Shown: in pieces, positions 42,393-51,755 of the stretch
Layout of the letters: the number at the start of each line of letters is the position of its first letter
Position numbering within the stretch: the first letter of the stretch is position 1
NCBI RefSeq assembly: GCF_038632915.1
Contig: NZ_CP152050.1
Coordinates: forward strand, 2,139,001-2,203,000
Direction: 5' to 3'
Source of the DNA: Paenisporosarcina sp. FSL H8-0542
GTDB lineage: Bacteria > Bacillota > Bacilli > Bacillales_A > Planococcaceae
DNA: 64,000 bases
Notes under the pieces: generated by a model
The model's input: only the letters and a program-made list of their open reading frames with translations
Told to the model about the DNA's origin: nothing
Databases searched by the model: none
Position numbers and translations under genes: made by a program

Positions 42393-43948
42393 TTAGCGTA
42401 TTCAACGGCGCGAGTTTCTCGAATGACCGTTACTTTAATATGACCAGGGTAATCCAGTTCTTCTTCAATTCGTTTACGGATATCACGTGCCAAACGATGT
42501 GCTGTAATATCATCAATTTGTTCCGGACGAACCATAATGCGAATTTCGCGACCTGCTTGAATGGCAAATGATTTCTCAACACCATCATATGACTCTGAAA
42601 TTTCTTCCAGCTTCTCAAGACGACGAATGTAATTTTCTAACGTTTCACTACGTGCACCAGGACGTGCTGCTGACAATGCATCGGCTGCGGCTACTAACAC
42701 TGCAATAACAGATGTTGCTTCTGTATCCCCATGATGGGAAGCGATACTGTTAATGACGACTGGATGCTCTTTATACTTCGTAGCAAGTTCCACACCAATT
42801 TCAACGTGGCTACCTTCCACTTCGTGGTCGATTGCTTTCCCGATATCGTGTAGAAGTCCTGCACGACGTGCAAGTGTTACATCCTCGCCAAGTTCAGCTG
42901 CAAGCAATCCAGCTAAAAATGCCACTTCTTTTGAGTGCTTCAGGACGTTTTGACCATAACTCGTGCGGTAACGCATCCGACCCATGATTTTAATTAAATC
43001 TGGATGTAAATTATGAATGCCAATATCAAATGTCGTTTGTTCACCGATTTCACGAATTTGTTCATCAACTTCTCGTCTTGATTTTTCGACCATTTCTTCA
43101 ATACGTGCCGGGTGAATACGTCCATCTTGCACTAATTTTTCAAGTGCGAGACGTGCTGTTTCACGACGAATCGGATCAAAACCAGAAAGAATAACTGCTT
43201 CAGGTGTGTCATCGATTATTAAATCGATACCTGTCAATGTTTCGAGAGTTCGAATATTTCGACCTTCTCGTCCAATGATGCGGCCTTTCATTTCATCATT
43301 TGGCAAGTTTACTACTGATACAGTCGTTTCTGCTACATGGTCTGCCGCGAAGCGTTGTAGAGCTATTGACAAGATTTCACGTGCTTTCTTGTCTGACTCT
43401 TCTTTCGCACGCGTTTCGGATTCTTTCGTCATAACTGCGATGTCCGTTGCTAATTCATTTTCTACTTGCTGTAGAATGATGCCTTTCGCTTCTTCACGTG
43501 TTAATGCAGAAATGCGTTCAAGTTCTGTTTGTTGTTTGGCAACTAATTCTGCCACTCTGCTTTCCATCTGCTCGATATGCTGTTGTCTCTCAGTCAGAGC
43601 GTCATCTTTACGCTCTAGACCCGCTTCTCTTTTGTTAAGAGCATCATCCTTACGGTCAAGGTTTTCTTCTCTTTGCAAGTACCGATTTTCCTGTTTTTGC
43701 AGTTCAGATCGGCGTTCACGGATGTCAGATTCTGCTTCAGATCTCAATTTGTGAGTTTCATCTTTTGCTTCTAGTAATGCTTCTTTTTTAAGAGCTTCCG
43801 CTTCTCGCTTCGCTTCGTCTACGATAAGCACCGCAGACTGCTTCGCACCAGTCACTTTTGAATCGTTCACATTTTTAATTAAAATATAGCTAACAACGGC
43901 ACCGACGATAAGACCAAGCAAAGCGGAGATGAGTACTGTTTCAATCAT
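42389..43948 (-). CDS. rny: Ribonuclease Y
   Basis: 519 residues from ATG 43948 (GAGGAGGTGTTCAA upstream). N-terminal membrane anchor 5-27 ([19 protein letters not shown]), a long coiled coil (about 30-200), a KH domain ([20 protein letters not shown], about 216-235) and an HD domain with [12 protein letters not shown] (about 360-371). It is the main membrane-bound endonuclease that starts mRNA decay. Confidence 0.97.
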   Translation of the reverse strand: MIETVLISALLGLIVGAVVSYILIKNVNDSKVTGAKQSAVLIVDEAKREAEALKKEALLEAKDETHKLRSEAESDIRERRSELQKQENRYLQREENLDRKDDALNKREAGLERKDDALTERQQHIEQMESRVAELVAKQQTELERISALTREEAKGIILQQVENELATDIAVMTKESETRAKEESDKKAREILSIALQRFAADHVAETTVSVVNLPNDEMKGRIIGREGRNIRTLETLTGIDLIIDDTPEAVILSGFDPIRRETARLALEKLVQDGRIHPARIEEMVEKSRREVDEQIREIGEQTTFDIGIHNLHPDLIKIMGRMRYRTSYGQNVLKHSKEVAFLAGLLAAELGEDVTLARRAGLLHDIGKAIDHEVEGSHVEIGVELATKYKEHPVVINSIASHHGDTEATSVIAVLVAAADALSAARPGARSETLENYIRRLEKLEEISESYDGVEKSFAIQAGREIRIMVRPEQIDDITAHRLARDIRKRIEEELDYPGHIKVTVIRETRAVEYAK

Positions 43949-44147
43949 TTGAACACCTCCTCTTGCTATTTCATTTTCATGTTCAGTCGGCTCATATATG
44001 GAGTCATCCACAATACTGCCAAATGGTTTCATTTAAGAGATTATACAAGTTTAATTGTATAGATGTAAAAATACTCTGTCAAGGATTCACGAGTGTCCTT
44101 AAAGGAAAATAGCCTGCCGATTTTTACGGCAGGCTACTACTTAAATC

Positions 44148-45206
44148 TTATTTTTCATCTAGTAATAACTCAAACTCTTCATCTTCTTCTTCCTCATGAG
44201 CTGCAATTGTGTAAGCTGTGGCCATCATGCCATAAGCTGCACGGATTTTTTGAGCAATCTCATTACGTGTTGAAGGATTATCTTTAAGGAATTGTTTTGC
44301 ATTTTCGCGTCCTTGGCCTAAACGATCATCGTTATATGCATACCAAGAACCGCTCTTGTTCACGATGTCCATTTCGACTCCTAAATCAACGATTTCACCT
44401 TCACGTGAAATCCCTTGTCCATACATAACATCGACTTCCGCAGTACGGAATGGAGGTGCTACTTTGTTTTTAACGACTTTAATTTTCGTTTTGTTCCCCA
44501 TGAAATCGTTACCCGACTTGATGGCTTCTGCACGACGGACTTCTAGACGCACTGAACTATAGAATTTAAGTGCGCGCCCACCAGGTGTTACCTCCGGGTT
44601 ACCGAACATAACGCCGACTTTTTCACGAATTTGGTTGATGAAGATTGCCGTAGTTTTTGACTTGCTGATTGCACCAGACAATTTACGTAAAGCTTGTGAC
44701 ATCAAGCGCGCTTGAAGACCTACGTGAGAGTCACCCATATCGCCTTCAATTTCAGCTTTAGGTACAAGTGCAGCAACTGAGTCAATAACAACGATATCAA
44801 CTGCACCACTACGTACAAGTGCTTCACAAATTTCTAATGCCTGTTCACCTGTATCTGGTTGTGATAATAATAATTCATCTATGTTTACGCCTAAATTTTG
44901 TGCATAAATTGGATCAAGCGCATGTTCAGCATCGATGAAAGCTGCTTGTCCACCAGCTGCTTGTGCTTCTGCAATCGCATGAAGTGCCACAGTTGTTTTA
45001 CCTGAGCTTTCAGGTCCATAAATTTCAATAATACGTCCTCTTGGATATCCGCCCACACCAAGTGCCACGTCAAGTGCAAGAGATCCGCTGGAAGTAGTCA
45101 ATACTTCACGATCAGTTTTTTCGCCAAGTTTCATAATAGAACCTTTACCGAATTGTTTCTCAATTTGTTTTAACGCCATGTCTAACGCTGCTTTACGATC
45201 GCTCAA
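44148..45206 (-). CDS. recA: Recombinase RecA
   Basis: 352 residues when started at TTG 45206, which has AAAGGAGG eight bases upstream; the frame is open further up without support. The sequence [20 protein letters not shown], Walker [10 protein letters not shown], and the C-terminal acidic tail ([13 protein letters not shown]) are typical. RecA performs strand exchange and drives LexA self-cleavage. A LexA box lies upstream of its promoter. Confidence 0.98.
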   Translation of the reverse strand: MSDRKAALDMALKQIEKQFGKGSIMKLGEKTDREVLTTSSGSLALDVALGVGGYPRGRIIEIYGPESSGKTTVALHAIAEAQAAGGQAAFIDAEHALDPIYAQNLGVNIDELLLSQPDTGEQALEICEALVRSGAVDIVVIDSVAALVPKAEIEGDMGDSHVGLQARLMSQALRKLSGAISKSKTTAIFINQIREKVGVMFGNPEVTPGGRALKFYSSVRLEVRRAEAIKSGNDFMGNKTKIKVVKNKVAPPFRTAEVDVMYGQGISREGEIVDLGVEMDIVNKSGSWYAYNDDRLGQGRENAKQFLKDNPSTRNEIAQKIRAAYGMMATAYTIAAHEEEEDEEFELLLDEK

Positions 45207-45252
45207 GAATGGTTCCTCCTTTGATTTAAACACTAATTTAACTTCTGTCTCT

Positions 45253-45281
45253 ACTATACTTGGTTTATGAGAAATATACAA
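45253..45281 (-). promoter_or_regulatory. recA SigA promoter
   Basis: On the minus strand TTGTAT (45276-45281), 17-bp spacer, TATAGT (45253-45258). Confidence 0.7.
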
Positions 45282-45289
45282 GAAAAAAG

Positions 45290-45303
45290 CGAACGTTTAT
45301 TCG
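45290..45303 (-). promoter_or_regulatory. LexA (DinR) SOS box of recA
   Basis: CGAATAAACGTTCG on the minus strand, one base from the CGAAC-N4-GTTCG consensus, with the same T in place of C as in the B. subtilis recA box. It lies just upstream of the -35 element. Confidence 0.75.
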
Positions 45304-45423
45304 GTTTATTTTTTTATCATATTTAATGACAAGCTCATCATTATTCAAAAGGCTCTATAAAACTATTATTGTAGATTATTAAAAAATATAGAAGGAATCG
45401 GTTCCCTTTCCGTGTACGAGCAG

Positions 45424-45515
45424 ATTGGTTAGTTGCTCCCAAATCGCGAAAGTTGATTTCAAATTTGAAAAAGTTGCTCCAAAACCAGTGAGAGTTAATC
45501 CCCTTTTCGAAAAGT
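45424..45515. repeat. 21-bp phased repeat between recA and cinA
   Basis: GTTGCTCC or its variants occur at about 45432, 45452, 45473 and 45494, spaced 20-21 bp, each followed by a short A-rich stretch (for example GTTGCTCCAAAACCAGTGA). Four degenerate units; no supported gene. Confidence 0.5.
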
Positions 45516-45621
45516 AGAACAGTCCACAATGCCGCAATCGCATGAAGCTGGAGACCCACAAGTATGTGGTGTTCATTCTTGTTGGCTAGTGAGGAACATT
45601 CTTTTTACAGTGCCTATCAAA

Positions 45622-45655
45622 AAAGGAGCAATCTTTATGAGAATGATTGCTCCTT
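45622..45655 (-). terminator. Terminator after cinA
   Basis: Perfect 12-bp stem AAAGGAGCAATC/GATTGCTCCTTT with a T-run on the minus strand, 11 bp after the cinA stop. Confidence 0.85.
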
Positions 45656-45665
45656 TACAAATCTA

Positions 45666-46916
45666 TTATTGTGCTTGATTGTTTGATAGCAATTGAATCA
45701 AATAATGGAACGTCCTCATCACTGCTCTCAGACGATTGGTATTACGCATATCGCTTAAATGCAGTTCGTGAGTCACCACATCATCATTAGGAAGGCTGAT
45801 TGCGATCCACACAGTGCCTGCTGGCTTATTATCATGAGAGTTAGGACCAGCTGCACCTGTCAGTCCGACGCCTATATCCGTTTGGAACATTGCTTTCACC
45901 CTACTGGCCATGGCAGTCGCACATTCAGCACTCACAACTCCATATTGGTCGATGATGTCTTTTGAGACTCCGAGCTGATTCATTTTCGACTCCGCTGTGT
46001 ATGTAACCACACCACCAACCAATGTTTGACTTACACCAGGGATGGCAGCCAGTTCTGATTGGAATAATCCAGCAGTCAAACTTTCAGCTGCCGATATCGT
46101 CAATCCTTGCTCTATTAATAATTTGCTTGCACTTGATGCAAGCGAGTCATCGTTGTAACCGTATAAATAATCTCCTACGCGTGAAAGTAATACTTGTTCA
46201 GTTTCTTGAATCAATTTTAGGGCTTCTTCTTCTGTAGAAGTTTTGGCGGTAATCCGCAAAGTGACTTCCCCATCGGAAGCTAGTGGCGCAATAGTTGGAT
46301 TAGTTTGGGCATCCAGTAAATCCATAATCCGTGTTTCAAGCTCCGCTTCACCGATTCCATAAAAACGAAGGACGTGTGAAATAATCACTTCTCCTTGATT
46401 CAGCCATTTCGCCAAAACGGGCTTTGCTTCTAATTGAAACATTGGTTCCATTTCTTTAGGAGGTCCAGGCAGAAGGATATACACATGGTTTCCTTTTGAA
46501 TAGAACATCCCCGGAGCCATACCGTTATGATTAGCCAACACTTCACAGCCATCAAGTACAAGAGCCTGCTTCTTGTTATTTTCAGTCATCGGACGGTTTA
46601 TACGGTTAAAGAATGCTTCAATGGAAATCAGTGCGGTCTCGTCCATAACAAGGTCCGTTCCTACGTGCCTTGCAATAGTTTCTTTCGTCAAGTCGTCCTT
46701 GGTTGGACCAAGTCCACCAGAGAATACAATTAGATCCGCTCGTGTTTCAGCCAATTCAATCGCTTGTTTTAAACGCTCCGCGTTATCACCAACTACCGTA
46801 TGATAATAGACATTGACACCCAGTTCAGCCAGTTGACTCGAAATATAGCGTGCATTTGTATTTGTGATTTGTCCAAGCAACAGTTCAGATCCTACTGCAA
46901 TAATTTCAGCATTCAT
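45666..46916 (-). CDS. cinA: Competence/damage-inducible protein CinA (NMN deamidase family)
   Basis: 416 residues. N-terminal MoaB-like domain (NAEIIAVGSELLLGQITNTN, FSGGLGPTKDDLTKE) and C-terminal PncC-type domain (AAESLTAGLFQSELAAIPGV, LTGAAGPNSHDN). The family hydrolyses ADP-ribose and deamidates NMN in pyridine nucleotide salvage. Usually co-transcribed with recA in Gram-positives, but here a terminator separates them. It follows pgsA by 14 bp. Confidence 0.95.
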   Translation of the reverse strand: MNAEIIAVGSELLLGQITNTNARYISSQLAELGVNVYYHTVVGDNAERLKQAIELAETRADLIVFSGGLGPTKDDLTKETIARHVGTDLVMDETALISIEAFFNRINRPMTENNKKQALVLDGCEVLANHNGMAPGMFYSKGNHVYILLPGPPKEMEPMFQLEAKPVLAKWLNQGEVIISHVLRFYGIGEAELETRIMDLLDAQTNPTIAPLASDGEVTLRITAKTSTEEEALKLIQETEQVLLSRVGDYLYGYNDDSLASSASKLLIEQGLTISAAESLTAGLFQSELAAIPGVSQTLVGGVVTYTAESKMNQLGVSKDIIDQYGVVSAECATAMASRVKAMFQTDIGVGLTGAAGPNSHDNKPAGTVWIAISLPNDDVVTHELHLSDMRNTNRLRAVMRTFHYLIQLLSNNQAQ

Positions 46917-46930
46917 CTACATTCACGCCC

Positions 46931-47509
46931 CTATTTTGAGTCGAGTAACACACGGCGGTTTGCATAGAAGTAATCCCATCCAGACCAAACCGTAAAGAAC
47001 AATGACACATACAACATGATTGAAGCGAATGGAATAGAGAACATTTCAAAAATAATATTGTGAAGTAGCAATGCGGAAATCGCGACAATTTGAGTCCACA
47101 TCTTGATTTTCCCCAATTGTTTCGCTGCCACAACTTCACCTTCTTCTGCAAGAATTAAACGAAGTCCCGTAACAGCAAATTCGCGGCTGATTATTATGAT
47201 AACAATCCAAGCAGGTGCGAATCCAAGTTCTACAAGGATGATCAAGGCTGCTGAAACCAATAATTTATCAGCTAGTGGATCCAGAAACTTACCCATATTC
47301 GTTACCAGGTTATGTTTACGCGCATAATATCCATCAATAAAGTCCGTTACTGATGCAAAAATAAAAATGATTGCGCCAATTAAATGTTCAACTGGTATAG
47401 TTGATCCTAAAAATGTAACATCACCCCAGCCAAAATCAACTAACATGAAAACAACAAATATAGGGATCATGATGATTCTTGAAACCGTAATTTGATTTGG
47501 TATATTCAT
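46931..47509 (-). CDS. pgsA: CDP-diacylglycerol-glycerol-3-phosphate 3-phosphatidyltransferase
   Basis: 192 residues from ATG 47509 (GAGGAGACAAAA upstream). The CDP-alcohol phosphotransferase motif is in DFIDGYYARKHNLVTNMGKF followed by LDPLADKLL, with the conserved DG-AR-G-D-D residues. Several membrane segments. It makes phosphatidylglycerophosphate, first step to phosphatidylglycerol and cardiolipin. Confidence 0.95.
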   Translation of the reverse strand: MNIPNQITVSRIIMIPIFVVFMLVDFGWGDVTFLGSTIPVEHLIGAIIFIFASVTDFIDGYYARKHNLVTNMGKFLDPLADKLLVSAALIILVELGFAPAWIVIIIISREFAVTGLRLILAEEGEVVAAKQLGKIKMWTQIVAISALLLHNIIFEMFSIPFASIMLYVSLFFTVWSGWDYFYANRRVLLDSK

Positions 47510-47557
47510 TTTTGTCTCCTCTCGATTCAAAGAAAATAGCCATCTTGTTAGAGATGA

Positions 47558-48421
47558 CTATTGCTGTTTTGAAAATTGAATCATCATATTTTGAACAACT
47601 TTTTCTGCTGGTGAAATTCCATACTCCACTTTTTCGTCATTGACAAAGACATCTATTTGCGATGCTGATCCAACTCGAATACGCGCCGAAGGTAAATCAC
47701 TTAGATCTAGGTTAACCGTTTCTCCCACGGCTAATTCACGACCCAGCATTTCTACACCGGATGGATTTTTAACACCAACCCATGTTCTGCCTCGTGCAAC
47801 AATTTTCACTGAAAATGTTTCGGCTCCTGTAACCGTATAATTAGTTGTTTCACCATCTATTGCACCCATTTCAATTTTCTGAGTCGGTACTGGCTCCACA
47901 TCTTCTGGTACTTCCGGCTCTTCTTCAACCGGAGGTTCATCTTCGGTCGGAGTTTCATCTCCGGTCGGAGGTTCAATAGACACTTCGTCCTCGACAGCGT
48001 CCTCAGATGGGTCATCATTTTTCGCTAAATTTTGATAGGAAAACCAAAAAATCACGATACCAATAATAATGAATAGTGCCACTACGATCATCGGGATCAT
48101 CTCGTTCATACTATTCGATGATCTTCCAATCGGTCGGCGTCTAGAAGGCGCAGACGTCATCGTTTGACGCACTTCTTCACTCGTGGAAGAAGGTACTTCC
48201 TGCTTATACGACTCTAGCAATTCATCAGAATTCAATCCAACTGCATCAGCATATTGCTTAATAAATGCTCGAACATAAAACGGACCCGGCATCATGCTGT
48301 AGTTGCCTTCTTCGATACCGGCAAGATAACGTTTTTGTATTTTCGTCATTTCCTGCAAGTCATCCAAACTATATCCTTTTGCCGTTCTCGCCTCTTTAAG
48401 ACGAGTTCCTAATTCAGTCAA
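47558..48421 (-). CDS. ymfM: RodZ/YmfM-like membrane HTH protein
   Basis: 287 residues: N-terminal Xre-type HTH (LGTRLKEARTAKGYSLDDLQ, about 4-23, on to 70), basic stretch, one membrane helix about 109-130, an acidic Pro/Glu/Thr-rich linker (about 137-178), and a C-terminal DUF4115 beta domain (about 185-280). RodZ proteins link MreB to wall elongation; the HTH binds MreB rather than DNA in RodZ. It sits between ymfK and pgsA, as in B. subtilis. Confidence 0.9.
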   Translation of the reverse strand: MTELGTRLKEARTAKGYSLDDLQEMTKIQKRYLAGIEEGNYSMMPGPFYVRAFIKQYADAVGLNSDELLESYKQEVPSSTSEEVRQTMTSAPSRRRPIGRSSNSMNEMIPMIVVALFIIIGIVIFWFSYQNLAKNDDPSEDAVEDEVSIEPPTGDETPTEDEPPVEEEPEVPEDVEPVPTQKIEMGAIDGETTNYTVTGAETFSVKIVARGRTWVGVKNPSGVEMLGRELAVGETVNLDLSDLPSARIRVGSASQIDVFVNDEKVEYGISPAEKVVQNMMIQFSKQQ

Positions 48422-48437
48422 CTAAAACACCTGCCTG

Positions 48438-49235
48438 TTAAAAGTTAAAACCACCGAAGCCGTCCAAGTTACCTCTTTCAGACATCATCTGGTTTTTTTC
48501 CATCATTTCGTATGTTATTTCTTCATCTGGTTCGTGTCGCAATTCAATAATGTAATCAAAGTCTTCAATCGTGTAATCTGATTGTTGAACGAACATATCA
48601 GGATGTTCAACTACTTTAATTGACGGGAGGCGCATCATTTCACGCACCAACTGTAAATGACGTTCATCTGTAGATTGTCTCGTCACGATTCCGTCCAGGA
48701 TAAAAATATTGTTATCACTGAATTCGTCTCCTGCCAATTGGCTACGGACGGTTTGTTTAATCATGGTTGAAGATAAAAATACCCATTTTTTATTTGCACT
48801 GACGCTAGCAGCAACAACTGATTCGGTTTTTCCTACTCGAGGCATTCCACGAATCCCGATTAATTTATGTCCTTCTTGCTTAAACAATTCTGCCATAAAA
48901 TCGACGAGTAGACCTAATTCATCCCGAACAAAACGAAATGTTTTTCGATCATCCGCATCTCGTTGTATGTATCGACCGTGTCTGACTGCTAAAATGTCAC
49001 GTAGTTTCGGTTCCCGGAACTTTGTAACTTTTATCGTTTCCATCGTTGAAACAATCAATTCAAAACGTTCAATTTGCTCATCATTCTCTGCACGAAGCAA
49101 CAACCCTCGTCTGCCCTGGTCTACACCGTTAATTGTCACAATGTTAACACGAAGCATACCGAGTAAAGAGGCAATATCCCCGAGCAATCCTGGACGGTTT
49201 ATTTGTATTTCATATTCAAAATACCATTCGCGCAT
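48438..49235 (-). CDS. ymfK: YmfK-like protein (ACT-like + P-loop, DUF3388)
   Basis: 265 residues. N-terminal ACT-like domain (YEIQINRPGLLGDIASLLGM, NIVTINGVDQGRRGLL), then a P-loop segment IRGMPRVGKTESVVA (about 144-158, a Walker A GMPRVGKT) and a likely Walker B-like stretch FILDGIVT. DUF3388 occurs at this locus in bacilli without a known function. An amino-acid or ligand-sensing NTPase is possible. Confidence 0.8.
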   Translation of the reverse strand: MREWYFEYEIQINRPGLLGDIASLLGMLRVNIVTINGVDQGRRGLLLRAENDEQIERFELIVSTMETIKVTKFREPKLRDILAVRHGRYIQRDADDRKTFRFVRDELGLLVDFMAELFKQEGHKLIGIRGMPRVGKTESVVAASVSANKKWVFLSSTMIKQTVRSQLAGDEFSDNNIFILDGIVTRQSTDERHLQLVREMMRLPSIKVVEHPDMFVQQSDYTIEDFDYIIELRHEPDEEITYEMMEKNQMMSERGNLDGFGGFNF

Positions 49236-49394
49236 AATGTAACGACCTTTCCGCCTAACTTATTGAAGGAGCAAGTATTTTTTAACAAAAATCCTCCTAA
49301 TGCGACACCTTTCAAGTCTTTCTCAATAGATGACGTTTCCAAACTACTCTAGGTTCTATCATAGCTGATTTATGTACGTAAGAAAAGGAAAAAA

Positions 49395-49422
49395 GAAAAG
49401 AAGGAACAATGTCCTTCTTTTC
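49395..49422 (-). terminator. Terminator after ymfJ
   Basis: 11-bp stem GAAAAGAAGGA/TCCTTCTTTTC with T-rich minus-strand tail. Confidence 0.75.
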
Positions 49423-49424
49423 TT

Positions 49425-49682
49425 TTACTGTACAGTTTTTTGTTGAACTAATTTGACGACCATGTTCGCCAATGCATGTTGTTCATCTTCAGTAGCAACT
49501 GACCATAAATCCGACAAAACACGCTCTTGTTCGTTCTTAGGATCCACATTTTTGGCTAAGTAATCGCCGATTTCATAAGCTGTTGATTGGATGGCTTTTT
49601 TAGTCATCCCAGTTGATTCGGCGTTCATTACATTTACACCCAGAAAGTGTGTCCATTTTTGCCAGTTTTCAAGTAAGGCCAT
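49425..49682 (-). CDS. ymfJ: DUF3243 protein YmfJ
   Basis: 85 residues, the same length as B. subtilis YmfJ, from ATG 49682 with GGAGG seven bases upstream. Begins MALLENWQKWTHFLGVNVMN. Small helical protein of unknown function in the ymf cluster. Confidence 0.9.
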   Translation of the reverse strand: MALLENWQKWTHFLGVNVMNAESTGMTKKAIQSTAYEIGDYLAKNVDPKNEQERVLSDLWSVATEDEQHALANMVVKLVQQKTVQ

Positions 49683-49725
49683 GTCCATTCCTCCTTTTCA
49701 CAAACAGTATGTGCAAAAAAAGAAA

Positions 49726-50454
49726 TTATATGTACCAACCGCCATTTACCCGGAGCACTTGACCCGTTATATAATCCGCATTTCCACTGGTTAAAAAAGT
49801 TACAAGATTGGCTACGTCCTGCGGTTTACCGAAAGTTTGAAGAGGAATCTCATCTTCTAGCGCTATTCTTTCTCCCGCATCGAATGCTTCATTCATTTTC
49901 GTATCAATGATTCCTGGGGCAATGACATTGACTCGAACTCCAGACGACCCTGATTCCTTTGCATAAGCTTTTACGAAAGCATGCTGCGCACCTTTGACGG
50001 CTGAATAAACAGTTTCTCCAGCCGCTCCAGTTTCTCCCCATATCGATCCGATAAAGTTGATATAAGACCGGTCGTGCCGTCTTAATTTAGGAGCTAGCTG
50101 ACCGATGATTGTCATAGGTGCTTGCACATGCGTTCGCCACACCATTTCCATTTCTTGAGGTGTGGTCTCTTCAAGTAATTTATACAAAGCCTGACCAGAT
50201 GCAAAGACAATCGTTTGAACTTCAAAAAGTTGTGTACAAATTAAATGGATTACTTTATTGTCAGCAAGGTCTCCTTGAATGACATGAAATTCTTGGTTCG
50301 GATAAAGATCCTGTAAATGTGATATTAATTGATCAATGGACTGTTTGTTTTCATTGAAATGTAAATACAAACTCCAGCCATGTTTGGACATGTCATATGC
50401 AATGGCTTGCCCTATTTCACCCGATGCCCCAAAAATGCAGGCAAATTTCTTCAT
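49726..50454 (-). CDS. ymfI: SDR reductase YmfI (EF-P 5-aminopentanone reductase)
   Basis: 242 residues. Rossmann motif GASGEIGQAIA (about 9-19), catalytic Ser in NFIGSIWGE, Tyr and Lys in YSAVKGA (about 152-158). In B. subtilis YmfI reduces the 5-aminopentanone group on EF-P Lys32 to aminopentanol. The gene begins within the ymfH stop (ATGA). Confidence 0.9.
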   Translation of the reverse strand: MKKFACIFGASGEIGQAIAYDMSKHGWSLYLHFNENKQSIDQLISHLQDLYPNQEFHVIQGDLADNKVIHLICTQLFEVQTIVFASGQALYKLLEETTPQEMEMVWRTHVQAPMTIIGQLAPKLRRHDRSYINFIGSIWGETGAAGETVYSAVKGAQHAFVKAYAKESGSSGVRVNVIAPGIIDTKMNEAFDAGERIALEDEIPLQTFGKPQDVANLVTFLTSGNADYITGQVLRVNGGWYI

Positions 50455-51755
50455 GATGCCGATTGCTCTTTCTTCGGAAGAACAGAAAATACAGTCTGTT
50501 GTTCTTCACCTTGTATGGATTTGAAAGCTTGTTGCAAGTCCTCAACAGTCATCTTCTCAAGAGAAGGAACAGCATCAAATAAATCCATATCATTAAATGC
50601 GTAACGAGTAAATTGGTTCGCAATAAATTCCACTGAATTTAAGGCACGAAGGAAGTATCCAATTTTTTTCTTGCGGACACGGTCTAAATCGCTTTGTCCA
50701 AATGGCCATTTCTCTTCAACTTTTTTCAGTTCTTTTTTAATTGCTTCAATTAATTCTTTCGGCATTGAAGTGTCAGAACCAATCAAAGCAAAGCCATAGC
50801 CTTTTTCCAATGTGAAATCAAAAGCATACGATTCATCGATCCAGCCTTTTTCATAGGCTTCCACATAGAAGTCCGAAGATCGGCCAAAAATCAATTCCAA
50901 TGCAAGTTGAATTCCCAGCTCGTGTTTCATCATGGCATCGCCTTGCAGAGAAGTTTCTTTCGCTTTTAGTCCAATATATACTTTTGGTTTCTGAACATCC
51001 ATTAACAATTTATTTTCATGTTTTGCAACTTCCAATGGTTCTTCAGGAAAAGCGCGTTGGATCGGTTGTGGTTCGGCAAATTCTTTTTTAGACTGATTTT
51101 CTCGGATATAAGTCATCATTTTTTCCGGATCTACTGCGCCAACAACGAACAATAACATATTTGACGGATGGTAGAACGTTTCATAACAAGTATATAAATG
51201 CTCAGCAGTAATTTTATCAATCGAATCGATTGTTCCTGCAATATCGATTTTCACGGGATGATCTCTGTACATATTTTCAATAGTGCCAAAATACAATCGC
51301 CAGTCAGGTTGATCATCATACATCGTGATTTCTTGACCGATAATCCCTTTTTCTTTTTCAACAGTTGCTTGTGTGAAGTAAGGCTCCTGCACAAAATTCA
51401 AGAGCGTTTCCGTGTTTTCATACAAGTGATCCGTTGAGGAAAATAAATACGCTGTACGGGTAAAGGAAGTAAATGCATTGGCAGATGCCCCATATCCACT
51501 AAATTTCTGAAATACGTCGCCGTCTTCTTTTTCAAACATTTTATGTTCCAGGAAATGAGCAATTCCATCCGGGACAGTAATTTGCTCTGACTCACCTAAC
51601 GGCACGAAAGTACGATCAATTGCCCCATACTTTGTTGTAAAGGTCACAAATGTTTTCGAGAAGCCTTTTTTAGGCAAGATATATACTTCCAGACCATTAT
51701 TCATTTTTTCATGGTACATTTTTTCATCCAATTGTTTAAAGTGAAGCTCCTTCAT
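50451..51755 (-). CDS. ymfH: M16 family zinc metallopeptidase YmfH (active-site subunit)
   Basis: 434 residues from ATG 51755 (GGAGGAG seven bases upstream). The inverted zinc motif HFLEH is in IAHFLEHKMFEKEDGDVF, with the distal Glu in IGQEITMYDD. It is the catalytic partner of YmfF; the overlap of their genes by 20 bp suggests a dimer. Substrate unknown; YmfF-YmfH resemble AlbE/AlbF-type peptidase pairs. Confidence 0.92.
   Translation of the reverse strand: MKELHFKQLDEKMYHEKMNNGLEVYILPKKGFSKTFVTFTTKYGAIDRTFVPLGESEQITVPDGIAHFLEHKMFEKEDGDVFQKFSGYGASANAFTSFTRTAYLFSSTDHLYENTETLLNFVQEPYFTQATVEKEKGIIGQEITMYDDQPDWRLYFGTIENMYRDHPVKIDIAGTIDSIDKITAEHLYTCYETFYHPSNMLLFVVGAVDPEKMMTYIRENQSKKEFAEPQPIQRAFPEEPLEVAKHENKLLMDVQKPKVYIGLKAKETSLQGDAMMKHELGIQLALELIFGRSSDFYVEAYEKGWIDESYAFDFTLEKGYGFALIGSDTSMPKELIEAIKKELKKVEEKWPFGQSDLDRVRKKKIGYFLRALNSVEFIANQFTRYAFNDMDLFDAVPSLEKMTVEDLQQAFKSIQGEEQQTVFSVLPKKEQSAS

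Noticed and set aside
45341-45576. Short minus-strand ORFs between recA and cinA
   Set aside because: They run through the 21-bp repeats and owe their period of seven residues to these; no ribosome binding site and no family.
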